The notes under the pieces: model-generated
Databases searched by the model: none
What the model was told of the DNA's origin: nothing
What the model saw: only the letters and a program-made list of their open reading frames with translations
Assembly: GCA_039545295.1 (NCBI GenBank)
Contig: BCIK01000016.1
Location: 567,375 to 631,374 of the forward strand
Direction of reading: 5' to 3'
Source: Udeniomyces pyricola
Taxonomy: Eukaryota > Basidiomycota > Tremellomycetes > Cystofilobasidiales > Mrakiaceae
DNA length: 64,000 nt
Part shown: positions 25,801-39,899 of the stretch, one piece after another
Layout: each line of letters begins with the position of its first letter
Position numbering within the stretch: the stretch's first letter is position 1
Made by a program: the position numbers and the translations under genes

Positions 25801-26306
25801 TTGCGTCCGACACAACTCCGTTCCTTTCCCTTGCCCTTCGGAACATTGATCTCGCCCAGACTCATATCAGTCGGTTCGCTCGATCCCCGACGCAGCCTTC
25901 CAAGTCCGTTCTCCGTTCGTCGCTGCTCCAAGAGGTCTCTCGCTCGCTCGAGCAATTCGTTCGATCCCCTTCCTTCTCGTCGACGACGCCCAACCTCCTC
26001 AAACAATATCTCTCCAGCGGAAACTTTGATTTGTTCACCGCGGCCCAAGTCCATCAACTCGGGCTTTACCTGACGTTCAACCGAGTACCATCTGGTCCTA
26101 TCCTCGGTGTTCTGGGAGAGCTCATCGGCCAAGCTCATCGGGAGCTACAAGCGCGAGGCGAAGGAGGGCACTCGAGAGGGGAGACAGAAGCAACGAAGGG
26201 AGCATTGAAGTTGGTTTTGATGTCGACAGTGAAGGCGATAGGTGGCGGAGGATCGGAGTGGAAAGAAGAATCGGTTGATGAGGTCTTGGACATCTGGGGA
26301 TGCTGA
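19829..26306 (+). CDS. APC1: Anaphase-promoting complex subunit 1
   Basis: APC1 is the largest scaffold of the APC/C ubiquitin ligase that triggers anaphase. The diagnostic part is the PC-repeat region: HAGLLFGLGLTGHL, then GLLLGLAASYATTEDVLLTK, LTQAAALLGIGILYGGSRNR and AETALAEIG (23800-24120). It is followed by SLAVVMAGTGELSVLSRLR, AIHIALGLLFLGEGKYTLG, ACRHLWVLAVEPRC and GFLSYDADPKGNRS, which match the C-terminal APC1 blocks in order. The stop is TGA at 26304-26306. Several introns are visible, for example donors at about 21562 and 22551. The N-terminus is uncertain: translation from 19829 crosses an ATC/CAC microsatellite and gives Ser and Pro runs, whereas a second in-frame ATG at 19961 gives MIPLIELGSTLDP and may be the real start. 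Confidence 0.93.
19868..19926 (+). repeat. ATC/CAC trinucleotide microsatellite
   Basis: About seven ATC-type units pass into about eight CAC units. In the APC1 frame they read as Ser then Pro; in another frame they give a pure His run. Because the next in-frame ATG lies just after it at 19961, the repeat may in fact be 5' untranslated. Confidence 0.85.
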
Positions 26307-26507
26307 GAGCGTGAGGCGATCTCAAGCTGGATGGACGTTCGTTGAAGCTAGCCCGGAAGAGGAAAGGAATACGAAGGGAGGAGAAGTCGAGGTCTGACAC
26401 TCTTTCATGACACACAAAACAAACACTTTAATCGTAAAAGGACGCGATCTGGGAAGGCAAGGTCAAGCACGGCTGAGCTGTAAAGTTCTTTAAATTCATG
26501 ATCATCA

Positions 26508-28583
<2,076 letters not shown>

Positions 28584-29039
28584 GATGAAGGAGTGAGCTT
28601 TTGAAGTAAAAGAAAAGGGGGGGGGGGGAGACAAAGGGTGGTGGGGGATGTGGTAGTGGGTAGAGGAGAGAGAAGAAGTTGCCGGAAACAGCGGAGTCAC
28701 AAGAAGCCTCGGCCTGGCGCTTGAACCAACAGTTGAACCAGCTGATTGATCATCGATCATCGGCAAAGTTGGGCAAAGCTCATGAGAGCTCACACGTTCA
28801 AGCGCTCATCGCTCAAAAGCAAAACAAAAAACCCTACAGTATATATGATCCTATCTCAAGATCTCAATCATGAAACCAGGAAGAGCACTGTAATATAGAT
28901 GTCATCAAGATATGTCGTCTTCAGTCGTCAATCGAGCTTGTCTGGTGCCTAGCCTTTCTCAACGTATAACTCCTGCTCCCCCGTAACGTACTGCGACCTG
29001 CAGTGGACCCAATTTAACCTATGCCCGCCCCTTTTCCCC
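28584..29039. other. Intergenic: DAHP synthase promoter and 3' flank of the METTL14-like gene
   Basis: No gene. A 12-nt G run lies at 28617-28628, within 45 bp of the DAHP synthase start and read as C on the sense strand. An ATCATCGATC-type word lies near 28748-28760 and an AGCGCT hexamer at 28801. Both words recur in other intergenic regions. Confidence 0.45.
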
Positions 29040-31673
29040 TTACGGGTAACTCGGTGGTCGGGTGTTATAGCCGCCCCCCGGGTCAAACTGTGGGAACGCT
29101 TTCATCTCTACCACCAGGTTGAAGAACATGAGCTATGCATCCGAACGGACGGACAAACGTAGAGATGTGAGAAAGGGAGCTAACTCACGGTTCTGGAGTT
29201 GTTGCTGGATTTGTTGAATGTGAAGCATTTGCTGCTGTTGCTCGCGCTCCTGTTCCTGCTGCTGCAACTGCTGTTGGAGGTGTTGTTGATGTAGATGTTG
29301 CTCTAGTTGTTGCTGCTGTTCGAGCTGTTGCTGTTGTTGAAGTTGTTGTTGAAGTTGTTGTTGAAGCTGAAGCTGCTGCTGTTGAGCCAGCAGATGCTGT
29401 TGAGCAGCAAAGATGTGCTCCTGTTGCGTGGGAAGGAATCTGAATTCCATCAAATGCACAAAAATTAAGCCGGATCAGTCAAGCTTCTCACAGTTGGGTC
29501 TGTGATTGGCGCCAAAGTTATAAGTGGGGCTTCACCCTCCTCCCAGCTGCATCATATCGGACATATGCATATCAGCCATTCCCAATCGCATCTGCATCTG
29601 CATTTCCTCTGACATACTGCTGCCGCCTGGGTAATTCCTGTACTGTCCATACGTCGATTCGCCTATGGAAGCAGGCGAGATGGTGGTCGATGTGGATTGG
29701 ATAGGTCGTGTGCGATATGGACGATGCACCTCCGGCACCGATTGTGGCGTGTATCTCATGATGGAGGCATCGACTTTGGGCAGATGATCGATGTTGTGTG
29801 CAGGAACGCTGGCGGTCGCGGCATATTGGGATGTGGATGAGTGAGGTCTGCCCCTGTTGGAGGGGGACTTTGGGCGGAGGTTTTCGATATCTGAAAAGAA
29901 GAGAACCGGGCCAATCACGATGTTAATTGAGAAGAGGAAACCTCATATCAAAAGGAAAGGTTCTGATGCAAGCCGCTTACCCGTAGTGTTAGGAACGACG
30001 TGTCGCCCGTTTAACAGAGTAAGTGACTCGTATGTCTCCGGGTCAAATTTTGCCCAATCACTTGCCTTCCTTTGAGCAGAGGACTGGTAGCTGGAGGGTA
30101 CATCATCAGCTCGGTTGTCATCCGAACCGTCCGATGCAAGCGAGCCTTCAAGACTAGCAGTGACCCAGCCTCGTCTCGGCCTGGTTCCGAACAAATCTAG
30201 TCGTCGAGTACCAAGGCAAAGATTTTCAATCAAGCTATAAATTTCGGGGGGACGTTGAAGGGAATCTGTATGGGGAAATTTCAGTTTCGTACCTGACGCT
30301 TTACAGGTCCGAGTCAAGAGAGTATCTTGTCACTCACCTTGAGGGTTTCCTTCCCAAACGATCACGTCCGTGTCCACATTAGTATGCACAAACCATCCCT
30401 GGAAATGTGCACGCAAGTTAATCATGGGCTATTCGATTGCATCGGATGGTCGCAAACTAGAGGCAGAGAAACTGACATCAGTGGCTCTTCTGAGTTGCCC
30501 GCGAAGGCCAATGAGGCAATGCTCCTTTCGGCTGGTGAAGATAGATGATGTAGGTGGATCTGTCTGAGTATGGTATAGGTTCCGAGGATGAAGTCGTAAG
30601 CCATTAGTCCGTCGAGATACGTATGCGATGAGAGCGAGCCAGTGCGCCTAGCGGAACACTTCCGACTTACGCCTGGTCCAGAGTTAGTACGGTTGTTCGA
30701 CTTGAGCCAAACAATCTCTTCGGCTCGTCGAAATCCCCATCTATGGCACGTTATCAAAGACATTTCCCAGGATGTGTTATTGTTATCAGCCTAAGTATTA
30801 CAGCCAGGTTTGAGGGTATATCAGAGACATTCCTGTCGACACAAGCTACTCACCGAACCAGGCACTCCTTGGCTTTCTCAAGTTCGTTGTCTGGTCCACA
30901 CCATAGACAGCAGAAGGCGATATCCGACGCAAGCTCCCGAATCGGAAGGGCACTTAGATCCGACCAATTGACGTCGGGCGGTGGAGTGACGAGGATGGCG
31001 TCGAAGCGGTTGGTCGGTCCGAGAACTTCAACAAGTCGAGGAGTTATCTCGGATACGGCTGAGTGCAGTTGGGCAAGCAAGGGAGGGTGAGCGGAGGCAT
31101 CGACCTGAGCCTTCTTGAGAGTGAGCAACTGTCGTAGGCGTGGGTATCTGAAGCAAAGGACGTCGCCCAAGATTCGGCCGCAGTCCGATCAGCTGGGGAA
31201 CTCTCTACATCCTAATCGAAGTTCTGTCCCTGTCATCGCTTCTCGGGACCTCACTCTTCGAAACGCTCATCTTCGCTTGAAGCATAGATGTAGTTAGCAC
31301 CCCACTCCCCGGCGGCAGCGTAGCGAGCTGGAACATCGTTTCTGATGGTCTCCTCCTCATGAACGTAGTTGGGATCGTAGGCTAGATGCTTTGCTCGTTT
31401 GAAGGGCGAAAGCTCGCCGGAATTTCTCGCAAAATAAGACGATGACTGAACCGGACGAGGAGGCAGATGCGCAGGGACATCGAACCGAAGAGGTTTGGTT
31501 GGCAAGACGCGGTCAGTCGTCCAGGACCCGTCGCAAGGAGGACCGATGGAGGCAGGCGTTGCATCGGAGCGCAAACCGCCTCGAGCGGAACGTTTTCGAG
31601 CGATGGCATCGATGAGTGATCTGTGATCTTGGAGAAGTGTAGGAGATTGACGAGTTGACGGAGAAGTAGCCAT
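29040..31673 (-). CDS. METTL14/KAR4-like MT-A70 family protein with glutamine-rich tail
   Basis: MT-A70 proteins form the N6-adenosine mRNA methyltransferase complex; METTL14 is the RNA-binding, non-catalytic partner of METTL3, and yeast Kar4 is its relative. Exon 1 starts MATSPSTRQSPTLLQDHRSL and ends SSEDERFEE. The methyltransferase fold follows: YPRLRQLLTLKKAQ, RFDAILVTPPP, ASDIAFCCLWCGPDNELEKA, WGFRRAEEIVWLKSNN, HCLIGLRGQLRRATD, VHTNVDTDVIV and CLGTRRLDLFG. The motif that reads DPPW in METTL3 and EPPL in METTL14 is VTPPP here, so catalysis is unlikely. The METTL14-specific word RPKSP follows near 29870. The tail has about 90 residues, mostly Gln. The last exons are inferred: a gtgaag donor near 29540, then MKAFPQFDPGGG to a TAA at 29040. 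Confidence 0.85.
29200..29420 (-). repeat. Glutamine-coding low-complexity tract
   Basis: CAG/CAA codons with interspersed Leu, His and Glu codons encode the Gln-rich tail of the METTL14-like protein. The codons are mixed, so it is not a pure trinucleotide repeat. Confidence 0.85.
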
Positions 31674-32402
31674 CCTGTAGTGAGAGCCTGCGGTGAAATG
31701 AAGGAGCTTGACCCTTTGTCGAGGTAGTTAGATTCGACACATAACATTGCAAAGCAAAGCCAGACTGGGAGAGCCAGAGCGCCAAAGAGAGCTAAGTCGA
31801 TCAGCCAAATCAGCCATGAGCCAGATCCCAGACTTGGGCGCTTGAGCGCTTGAGCCAAAGATCGTCCGTCGCCTACGTCAGCCATATGATTAGCAGCTTA
31901 ATACCAGCCATGCTTAACCAAGCTTATGTATGCATAATGTAACCCGACATTTTCCGTCTTCTGAGTAGCCCCTTGTAGACTGCAGGCCGCACCAGATTGA
32001 CCGATCGTCAACAGTATGACACTCGACTGACATGGGCTGCATAGCTTGGACTGGCTCAAAGGTCGAAGGACAATATGTATGCGCCATGCAGCGGTCATAA
32101 TAATACGAAGGATGATATGATTACGGCCTACGATGGCCGCCGTCGCGTCGACGTTCGACCGCCGCGCGGCGGCCGGTCCTCACTTTCTTAAGCCTCGTAT
32201 AGCTCGTTTCCTTTCGATTTACGAGCTTCGGAACTCTCGACTCAACTTGAAACCCAGCTCCATCATCGATCAATATCCAGCGCTCGCTCGTGTTCCCTCA
32301 CTTACCAAACATCTGGCTGGTCTCCCTAATTTTGCTCAATAAACCCTAGGCCTGCTACAAACCCTCCTCGTCTCCTTCCTTCCTCGATCCTCCTCCTCCA
32401 AC
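31674..32402. other. Divergent promoter region
   Basis: The METTL14-like gene (-) and the uncharacterised gene at 32403 (+) are divergently transcribed from here. An AGCGCT hexamer lies at 31845. A 69-codon open frame at 32133-32342 has a GC-rich start but no family likeness; it may be 5' leader. I see no supported gene. Confidence 0.45.
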
Positions 32403-35195
32403 ATGCCAGATGGCAAGCCGTCCCCCATTCGGAGATCAACCTCTCCCAATCCGCCGCCTCACATGATATCCGCCCCTGCATCTCCCCGTCCAAGCAACTC
32501 CTGCCCTAGCGATAGCCTCATGGATCGGCCTGTCTCAATGATTTCCTGTCAGTCAGGTGCCCCTTCGTCAACACAAGGTCCCGAGGGCGATGAAAGGCCC
32601 GAGAAGGCAAGGAGAAAGAAGGCCAAAGCGCCGCATGAAGTAAGCCCTAAGCCGTGTTCCGATTCCCTCCAGGCTTGTATGGTGCTTGGCCGCAGGTCCA
32701 GCTCGAATGGGCTCTGCGTTGCTCGCTTCGAGCATCGCATCCATCCCAGCTTCTGTGCACATTTTGCTACGAGTCCATTCGACTTTCCGCTGCGTGCCCC
32801 GTTGATCCTGCACATCAATCCCATCGACTCGTCTGAATGCCAAGCCGTTGGGTCGCTCGACCCTCTCTCGTACGAGGTGGTCCTCCGCTTGTCCCCCCGC
32901 GTTGACTCAATCTGCTCGCCTCTCCCTGCCCCATGCGGTCTGTTTACTCGACAGACCCTCATCTTTGTCCGACCTCCTCCCACGAGCAAGAACTACCCGA
33001 TGAACTTCCAGTGTCAGCTAGTCGCTCCCGGTGCTAATCGACCGAGGGGATCTTCGGTGAGTACCTTCGACCCCCGGCTCGGTGATCCCTGCCACCCGCT
33101 TAGCAGCTCGAGCGCTGCCCTTGTTTCTCCACTTTCCGCAGCGACTTGCTCGCAGTGCTTCGCTGACGTATATCGCGCGCCTGCCCAACCCATTCGGTTT
33201 CTCTTCTCTTCCCTGGTTTCACTCTCTACTAGGACACATCGTATCACTCCATCAACTCTCGTTATTCGTCTTACTCCACCACCTCGACCACCAACGATCA
33301 ATTCCCCAGCGGTCAGGATTCGACCGAGACCGAACAGATGGAGTCCCTTGCTCCCCCCGGCCAGGAAGGCTACGGAGGGACTGCCAGGCCCCTGAGTAGG
33401 AGCAGCAGCATGAAGAGCACAAATAGCATCACGAGCAATGGCACGGCCGTCAGCCGTAACAGCGGTTCGGCCAATACCAAACGTATAGTCCCATTGTACA
33501 ACCTCAACTACCATGTATGTTGCCCTCGTTTGTCGTCATGAAGGAAGTTTGGTCCGGTATTGTCTCTTAATCTCTTATGCTGATCCTTATCACTACGTCT
33601 CAACAGACCGTCTTAACGACTGTCATCGTGCGTCCACGTCTGTTTTCAACGGGTTTCTGTCATACCTGGGGTTCGATATCGGATTACTCACGCATCATTT
33701 TCCCTCGGCCATCTACCTTCCACCTTCAGACCGACGCGGGAACAGATGCAAAGGTCGCCAGGTTTCTCAAGCGTCACGTCGAGATTACTGGTGTTGGTGT
33801 TCTCGAGCCATACGAACAATGGCCACCTCTTACTCCCCTGACGAGTTTTTCTGCCGAGACCTCGCCTGCCTCCCTGCGAGCCCCCCTCCCTCTGCCCGAC
33901 CCAACCTCGCCTCGACTGAGTCTTGATGGTGTTTTTGCCCGAAGAGGAGCTACTGCTCAAGACGAACAGAACGGGTCGGAACCGAAGAAACTCTTTGGCA
34001 AATTGTTTGGTGGAGGCAAGAAGAAGGACGCGTCCGCAACGAATGGCGGGAACGGGACGAACGAATTTTCTTTCTTCAAATCGGGTGGGCTTGGTGGAAG
34101 CTTATTTGGATCAAGGTCATTCCTTTCCAACACATCATCGACCGAATTCACTTCTAAAGGCGCTGAAGGCATCCCCGTATCGAGCTCTGTTCAGGCACTC
34201 GATCGACGCTCCTCCGCCGGCTCAGGCGGCCATGACGGTCCTCGAACTCAGCCTTATGTCGGCCTCCCTTCCCTCGGCACAAGTCCGATAGTCCGACCAC
34301 CGACCGAGAAATCCTCTTCTACTGCTCGCCCATCGGCTTACGTGTAAGTCAAGAAGCCGCCCGGCTCTTCTCTCCCTTTTCAGTCTGTCTTTATAAGGAC
34401 GATGAAGCTGACTCCTTTTGATGTCTGTCTTGAGTTAGTTGGACCGTCACCAAATGGGCTTCAGCACATGATGCTTGGTCGTTCGCATCGCTCGCTGAAT
34501 CACTTTCACCGAATCCTCCGCCGTCTTGCACCGATTCCTCCGGCGCCGCGCCGTCCGTCCGCTTTGAGTGGATTCGAGGTACCGTTCACTCATCCAGGTC
34601 AAATCGGCCTTCTCGACCTGAAGCTCCACGGCGCGTTTCTGCTTCGGGTGACGCCCGCTCAGCTTCTCGACAGCGCCAACTTCATGCTAACGCGTTAGCT
34701 GTCAACAGCGCCGGTGCCAACTCGGCCTCCAACTCACCGCGGGAATCCAGAACCAGTCTCGCTCTTCCCACCAAAATTGACAGTCCAAGGACTTCACTGG
34801 ATGTAATGCGTGCAGAGGACGAGGAAGAGGATCAAGAGGACAGTGAGGTTCCATGGCATTGTTGGGTCAAAAACTCAGCCGGAGCGTCCTGCTTCCTTGG
34901 CACGCTCGTAAGTGCCTGCTCCTGATTTTCACTCGGCGATGTCTTTCAAGAGCAAAGTAGTAAATTTGACCGTATGCTTGGTGTCTTTCTCGCCTAGTCC
35001 CCCGCCCCCTACCATCCCAAAGTTCTCGCCCAGCTTCGCTCGCCATATCCGATCCCGCCTTTTGCGCTTCCTGGCCTCAAAGACAAAACGTCCCTCTCTC
35101 CTGAAGCGCTCAAGGATGTTCTCACGACAACCGCCATCTATCTTCTCGTCCGAGAAGAATGGGGTGGCATTGGCAAAAAGGGCAAGAAGGGCTGA
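32403..35195 (+). CDS. Uncharacterised multi-exon protein
   Basis: I do not recognise the family. The start MPDGKPSPIRRSTSPNPPP begins a Ser/Pro-rich leader that ends KAPHE before an intron. Following exons appear folded: PFDFPLRAPLILHINPID and YPMNFQCQLVAPGAN; then a low-complexity Ser/Thr stretch to RIVPLYNLNYH; then DAGTDAKVARFLKRHVEITG and VGVLEPYEQW. A Gly/Ser-rich region with FGKLFGGGKKKDA follows. The last two exons read VPWHCWVKNSAGASCFLGTL and YHPKVLAQLRSPYPIPPFAL, ending EEWGGIGKKGKKG at TGA 35193-35195. The mix of folded and disordered segments and a basic C-terminus gives no clear role. At least six introns are required and several joins are tentative. Confidence 0.55.
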
Positions 35196-35642
35196 GCCTG
35201 CCCTGGTCCTCGTGCTGCTTTTCCTTGGTTTCTTTTGCTTTTGCTTTGTTTCCCGTCGCTTTCGCATCCATACATGTTCGCGTTCTCCTTTGCTCCTTTC
35301 TTTCTTGAATCTTTCGTACTTGTCCTATCTCTCTGCAATGTGCGCCATCACACGATCATCTCGCTTTGCTCAAGCCTTTTCTTTCTATACCCCCGCGTGT
35401 TGGCCTTTTTACCTCCTTGAACTCTCCATACCGATACCATCTTGTTCTAGATCCAGATATGCAATACCATGTTCTGACTTCATGGCAATTGGCGTGACGG
35501 CCACGCAATTCAGTTATGTACTGATCAGGATCGGGCTGTGTAAAGCCTTAGTTCGCGTTGGTTCACGCGTTCTCGACGCCGATGCGATATTCGGCAACGA
35601 CCCGAAGTCATCAACTTCCATCTCAAAACCCTTTAGGACGTC

Positions 35643-38600
35643 ATGATCTTTTCATCGTCGCTCCTTTTCGTCTCCATACTGGCATATCTGCCGGTGAATG
35701 CTATTGAGGCCACCCTCGCTGGCGTCGTCGACTGGCACCAACCTCATATCGGTATTCCCCTTCTGCACGACGCTGGGGCTGCACCCTCCTTCATCTCAGC
35801 AACCACCTCAACTCCCTCGACCAACGACTCGATTGTCACACTCACGCAGAGTAACGTGATTGCTAGCCTTCATTCTTACGATGGATCGATAGGTCAGCAT
35901 TTACTCTGTGATTGCGTGCTGTACCGAGGCGGGGTCTTTCGAGTGTATGAACACACGCTCATTCCCGAGCCGGACTTCTGTCTCAACTTGTGTTTTCCTC
36001 AACTATCACTCGATTGGTTTCTGCAGCGTGGAGACATCAGCTTCCCTTGACAGACAAAGTACTGGCGTATCATCCCCTCGACGAAGATTGTAAGTAAAGG
36101 TACATCGTCACGACTTCGGGGCTACACATGAAGATTGAGCTGATTCTTGCGTGCTTGATTTGTTTTGAAGCTATCCTGCTTGTCTCAAGTTCATCCGACG
36201 CGATTCACTCTCGACTGCTTGATTCTCAGACCGGTTCGTTTCTCTGGGAGACTAGGGTACCTATCGAGGAAAACCTCCCAATCAATCAGGTGTCGCGTAG
36301 CCCCTGCAGCGTTGCAGCGCTTTCGGGTGGCTCCGGTGATGTGATCGTTCTAGCGGCCAACACAGTCTTCAGGCTAGACAAGCAGACGGGCTCCATCTCT
36401 TGGAAACATTCCAACTCACCAGGGAGGTAAGAAAATTGAGACTCTGGCTGAATATATGCGTTGGAATGTATCTGACTCAACGTGACGCGTCCTCCACGAC
36501 CGTGATGAGGAATGTAGCGTTTATCAACGCCTTAGCATATCCTCGGACGGTGCTGTCGCCGTCTTCGGCTTCGCCAAGACCTTTCAATCTTTCTCCCTGG
36601 TTCTCCAGCTGATTTCCACCTCAACTGGCGAGTCGGTTGCTCCACTAAACGAGATTTCGTCAACTCGGTTTCCTATGGCGGCTGTCCTAGTTTCTTCTCT
36701 TGCTTCGCCTAGCATCGCCTGGATCGAACATGGATCCCTTCGGGTGGCCACCTTGAACGGACAACAAGTCAAAGAAGCCAGCCTCTCGTCCGTCTACGAC
36801 TCTCTCGTGGATGTCAACCTTGGAGACCAAGGACTCTTCGTGGCTCATCGCGCCGACAGAGCTGGAACTGATGTTGTGAGGGTTAGGGCAGACGGTCTCG
36901 ACGTGGTCTACAAGTTTCCCGAATCGGTTCGTATGAATGGCAAGCCAATCGGACCCCAATTTGTTCCATTCTCAGTTTCTGATTTTCGCTGATCATCATC
37001 CTCCCTCAGGCTCAGACCGACAGGACATCTCCTTCAACCTTTGCCGGCTATATCAACAAGGCGGGCGATCCTTTCATAAGTCGAACTTTCTGGTCATTCG
37101 ATCTTGGAGTGAGTTCAGCTATTCAGCTTTGTGGTTAGGACACCAAGAAGATGAAACTGATGTCATCACTTTTGGGTTCAGCTCGCGAATGTCCACGTTT
37201 ACTCGCCAAACGGCGATCGAGGCGACGGCATGCTCTCTGGGCACACCTTCCCCTTCGATACGCAGTCTCACGGTGTTATCACTCATGTGAGAATTAGTCT
37301 TTGGCTTGTGGTCGATTCGACGTAAACAAAGGTCTTGTCCTTACATCGTGTTTGCTTGCAGACTGCTCTTCGCGTCACCGCCGCGAACGAGTTCCTTGAT
37401 GTCATCGATCTAGTCATAACCACGAGCACCGGTGCGATGCAACTTTTCCGACATGGTCGCCTCGAGTGGACCAGAGAGGAGAGTCTCGCGGAAGCTCAAT
37501 CCATCGTCTTTGTTGATCTTCCGGAACGAGAGACCGCCGGAACGGGTATCAGGGAGAACGAGTCAATTATGGAGAGATTTGGTCGGCATATCATCAATCT
37601 CCAGGTGAGTCACATCCACCTTGTTGTGTGGATCACTTGCCTAGCTGTTGAGCTAACTTTTGGAATGTTGACTGCCAGTTACTTCCCCGCTACTTCGTCC
37701 GATTCGCCTCTCGACTTATCACGTCCAATGCTAATTCGATCCTCGCACCCACAGTCGACGTCGATGACATGTGGAGAGATCAGTTTGGATTCCGCAAACT
37801 CATCGTCATCGGCACTTCGACCGGCAAGTTGTTTGGTTTGGACTCGTCTGATGGTCGAATAGTTTGGAGCCGGTTACTGGGCAAGAGTACCGCCGATGAG
37901 TCTCTTGAGATTGAGGGCGTTTGGGTCACCCGAGCATCTCAGACTGGGCTGCGACCTCAGGCAGTTGCTATTGGCGTTGGTCGTAAAGGCTCGGTATGTC
38001 TTCAAATCTAGTCTGTTCTACGAGGGTTCCCATGTCCTCGCTGCACATTATTAATCCAGACTGGCTGTTGGTCATAGCTGGAAACCACTTCGGCTTGGGA
38101 ACTGGACGTACTCGACGGAACTCTCAGCTCTACTGAGGGTGTCAAGCTCCTCGACGGTCGACCAAAGGGCATCTATCTCCTAGAAGGCGAAAATCTTGGA
38201 CAATCCAGTCGGCTTGCCATAGTTGACCAAGGAGCACAGGTCGGTGAACTCGTGGCATGGCTGCAAGGCACTCAACAACCCATATTTGAATTGATAAAGT
38301 GACGTTTGCTTTATCTGTCAGATCCAACTCTTCCCCTCATCAACGGAAGGGCTTGAGGCTCCTTCATCGCTCCTTGTTGTCGATCACATCTCATCTCTTT
38401 CAGGAGAATTGTTGATCGGTCTCAACGCTTCGGTTGCCGGCGATGGGCAGGCGGTCTGGAAATTGGCCCTGCCAGCAGGTGAGACTGTCAAGGATATCGT
38501 CTCCACTCGCCCTGGCCCGGTGGCATCATTCGCTCGAGTTCTTGGCGATCGAACGTCGCTTTACAAATGTAAGAGCTTCCTATTGTTGCGTCGAGACGGT

Positions 38601-39817
38601 GAAGATGTTCGAGCCTAACTTCAAGAAAACGCGATGGCCTGTGTGTAGACCTCAACCCCCATCTTGCCGCCATTTTGACTGTTCGGACTGCGGACAAGGT
38701 CGGCAACGTGTACTTGGTCGACACTGTCCGAGGTGCGATTCTTCATCACATTGTCGTTCCCGGAATCGACGTCAATCATGGGATTCAGGCGACTCTGTCC
38801 GAGAACTGGCTTCTCTACAACTACCGTCTCTCAGACTCTCACGCTGGGCCTTCGCAAGGACATCGGATCGTGACAGCTGAATTGTTTGAGCTCGGTGTCT
38901 TCCAAGACAAGATAGAGAGGTGCGCTTGCATCCTTCACTCACCGCAAACTCATCAAGGCGGTAGATGGTTGGTTTGTTGCTGATTGCCAATCGGGTCCAC
39001 TGTTTGCATCATTTCTAGCTCTGATTTGACCTCTTTCTCTGCTGAGCACAATTTCAAGATCATTTCTCAAGCTCTTAACATTCCTTCCGGCGTCAAGGCT
39101 CTTGCCCTGACCAACACTCGACAGGGCATCACGGCTCAAGACATTCTAAGTGTGTCTGAATGTGGCTGTGACTCATCGGCGTCGATGCGCAAGGACTGAC
39201 ACGTTATCGACACCTTTTGGTTTCGTCCACCATAATCCAGTTGCCAACGAAAACAACCAGCTCAGTTCAGTCTCTCGCAGATGGCTTGATCCTAGACGCC
39301 CCTTTGGTAAGCTCTCCGCTTCGGAGCGAGAAGAACAGCTCATCCCATACGATCCGGTCGTTCCGATTGACAACAAAAAGATTCTCTCGCACGAGTACGA
39401 TGTACGTTGGTCACCTCACGTTTCCTCTCTTATCGACAATAGAGTATCTCTGACCTATGCCACTCTTTCCCGCACGTCTGCCCCCTTAGCTCGTCGGAAT
39501 AACCAAGATCGTGACTTCGCCTGCACTGCTTGAATCGACAACGCTCGTGTTGGCGTACGGTCTCGATCTTTTCCTCAGCCGCACCATGCCATCTGGAACG
39601 TTTGACATTCTGTCCGACTCGTTCAACAAAGCTCAACTCCTGCTTACGATGGTCGGGCTTTCCGTTGGAATCTTCATCACAAAGGTGAGAAAGCGCGACC
39701 TGTCGTCCGGCCCAACGTGCTCGCTCTGCGCTCCTGGCTGATTTTGTCCTGGCTTGGTTCCTGTTGTGTCGAAAGCCTATTGTCGAGCGGAGAAAGTCGA
39801 AAGCAAAGTGGTTCTAG
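35643..39817 (+). CDS. EMC1: ER membrane protein complex subunit 1
   Basis: EMC1 is the large lumenal beta-propeller subunit of the ER membrane complex that inserts tail-anchored and multipass proteins. The start MIFSSSLLFVSILAYLPVNA is a signal peptide. Propeller-like blade sequences follow: WHQPHIGIPLLHD, SLHSYDGSI, LLDSQTGSFLWETRV, LIVIGTSTGKLFGLDSSDG. The C-terminal block is diagnostic: RRPFGKLSASEREEQLIPYD, then ALLESTTLVLAYGLDLFLSR, SGTFDILSDSFNKAQLLLT and the membrane helix MVGLSVGIFITK. The last exon (acceptor before 39775) reads PIVERRKSKAKWF and stops at TAG 39815-39817, matching the family's basic, tryptophan-containing end. Many short introns are present. EMC5 lies tail to tail on the other strand, 82 bp away. 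Confidence 0.93.
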
Positions 39818-39899
39818 TAGAAGTGAAACGTGCCGTATTGCATGGATTTGTTTTGCGATTGACAGAGCCGACTAGAGTTCTCAAAACGTATCATTGTCG

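Noticed and set aside
32133..32342. 69-codon gene in the divergent promoter
   Set aside because: No family support; likely leader sequence or chance.
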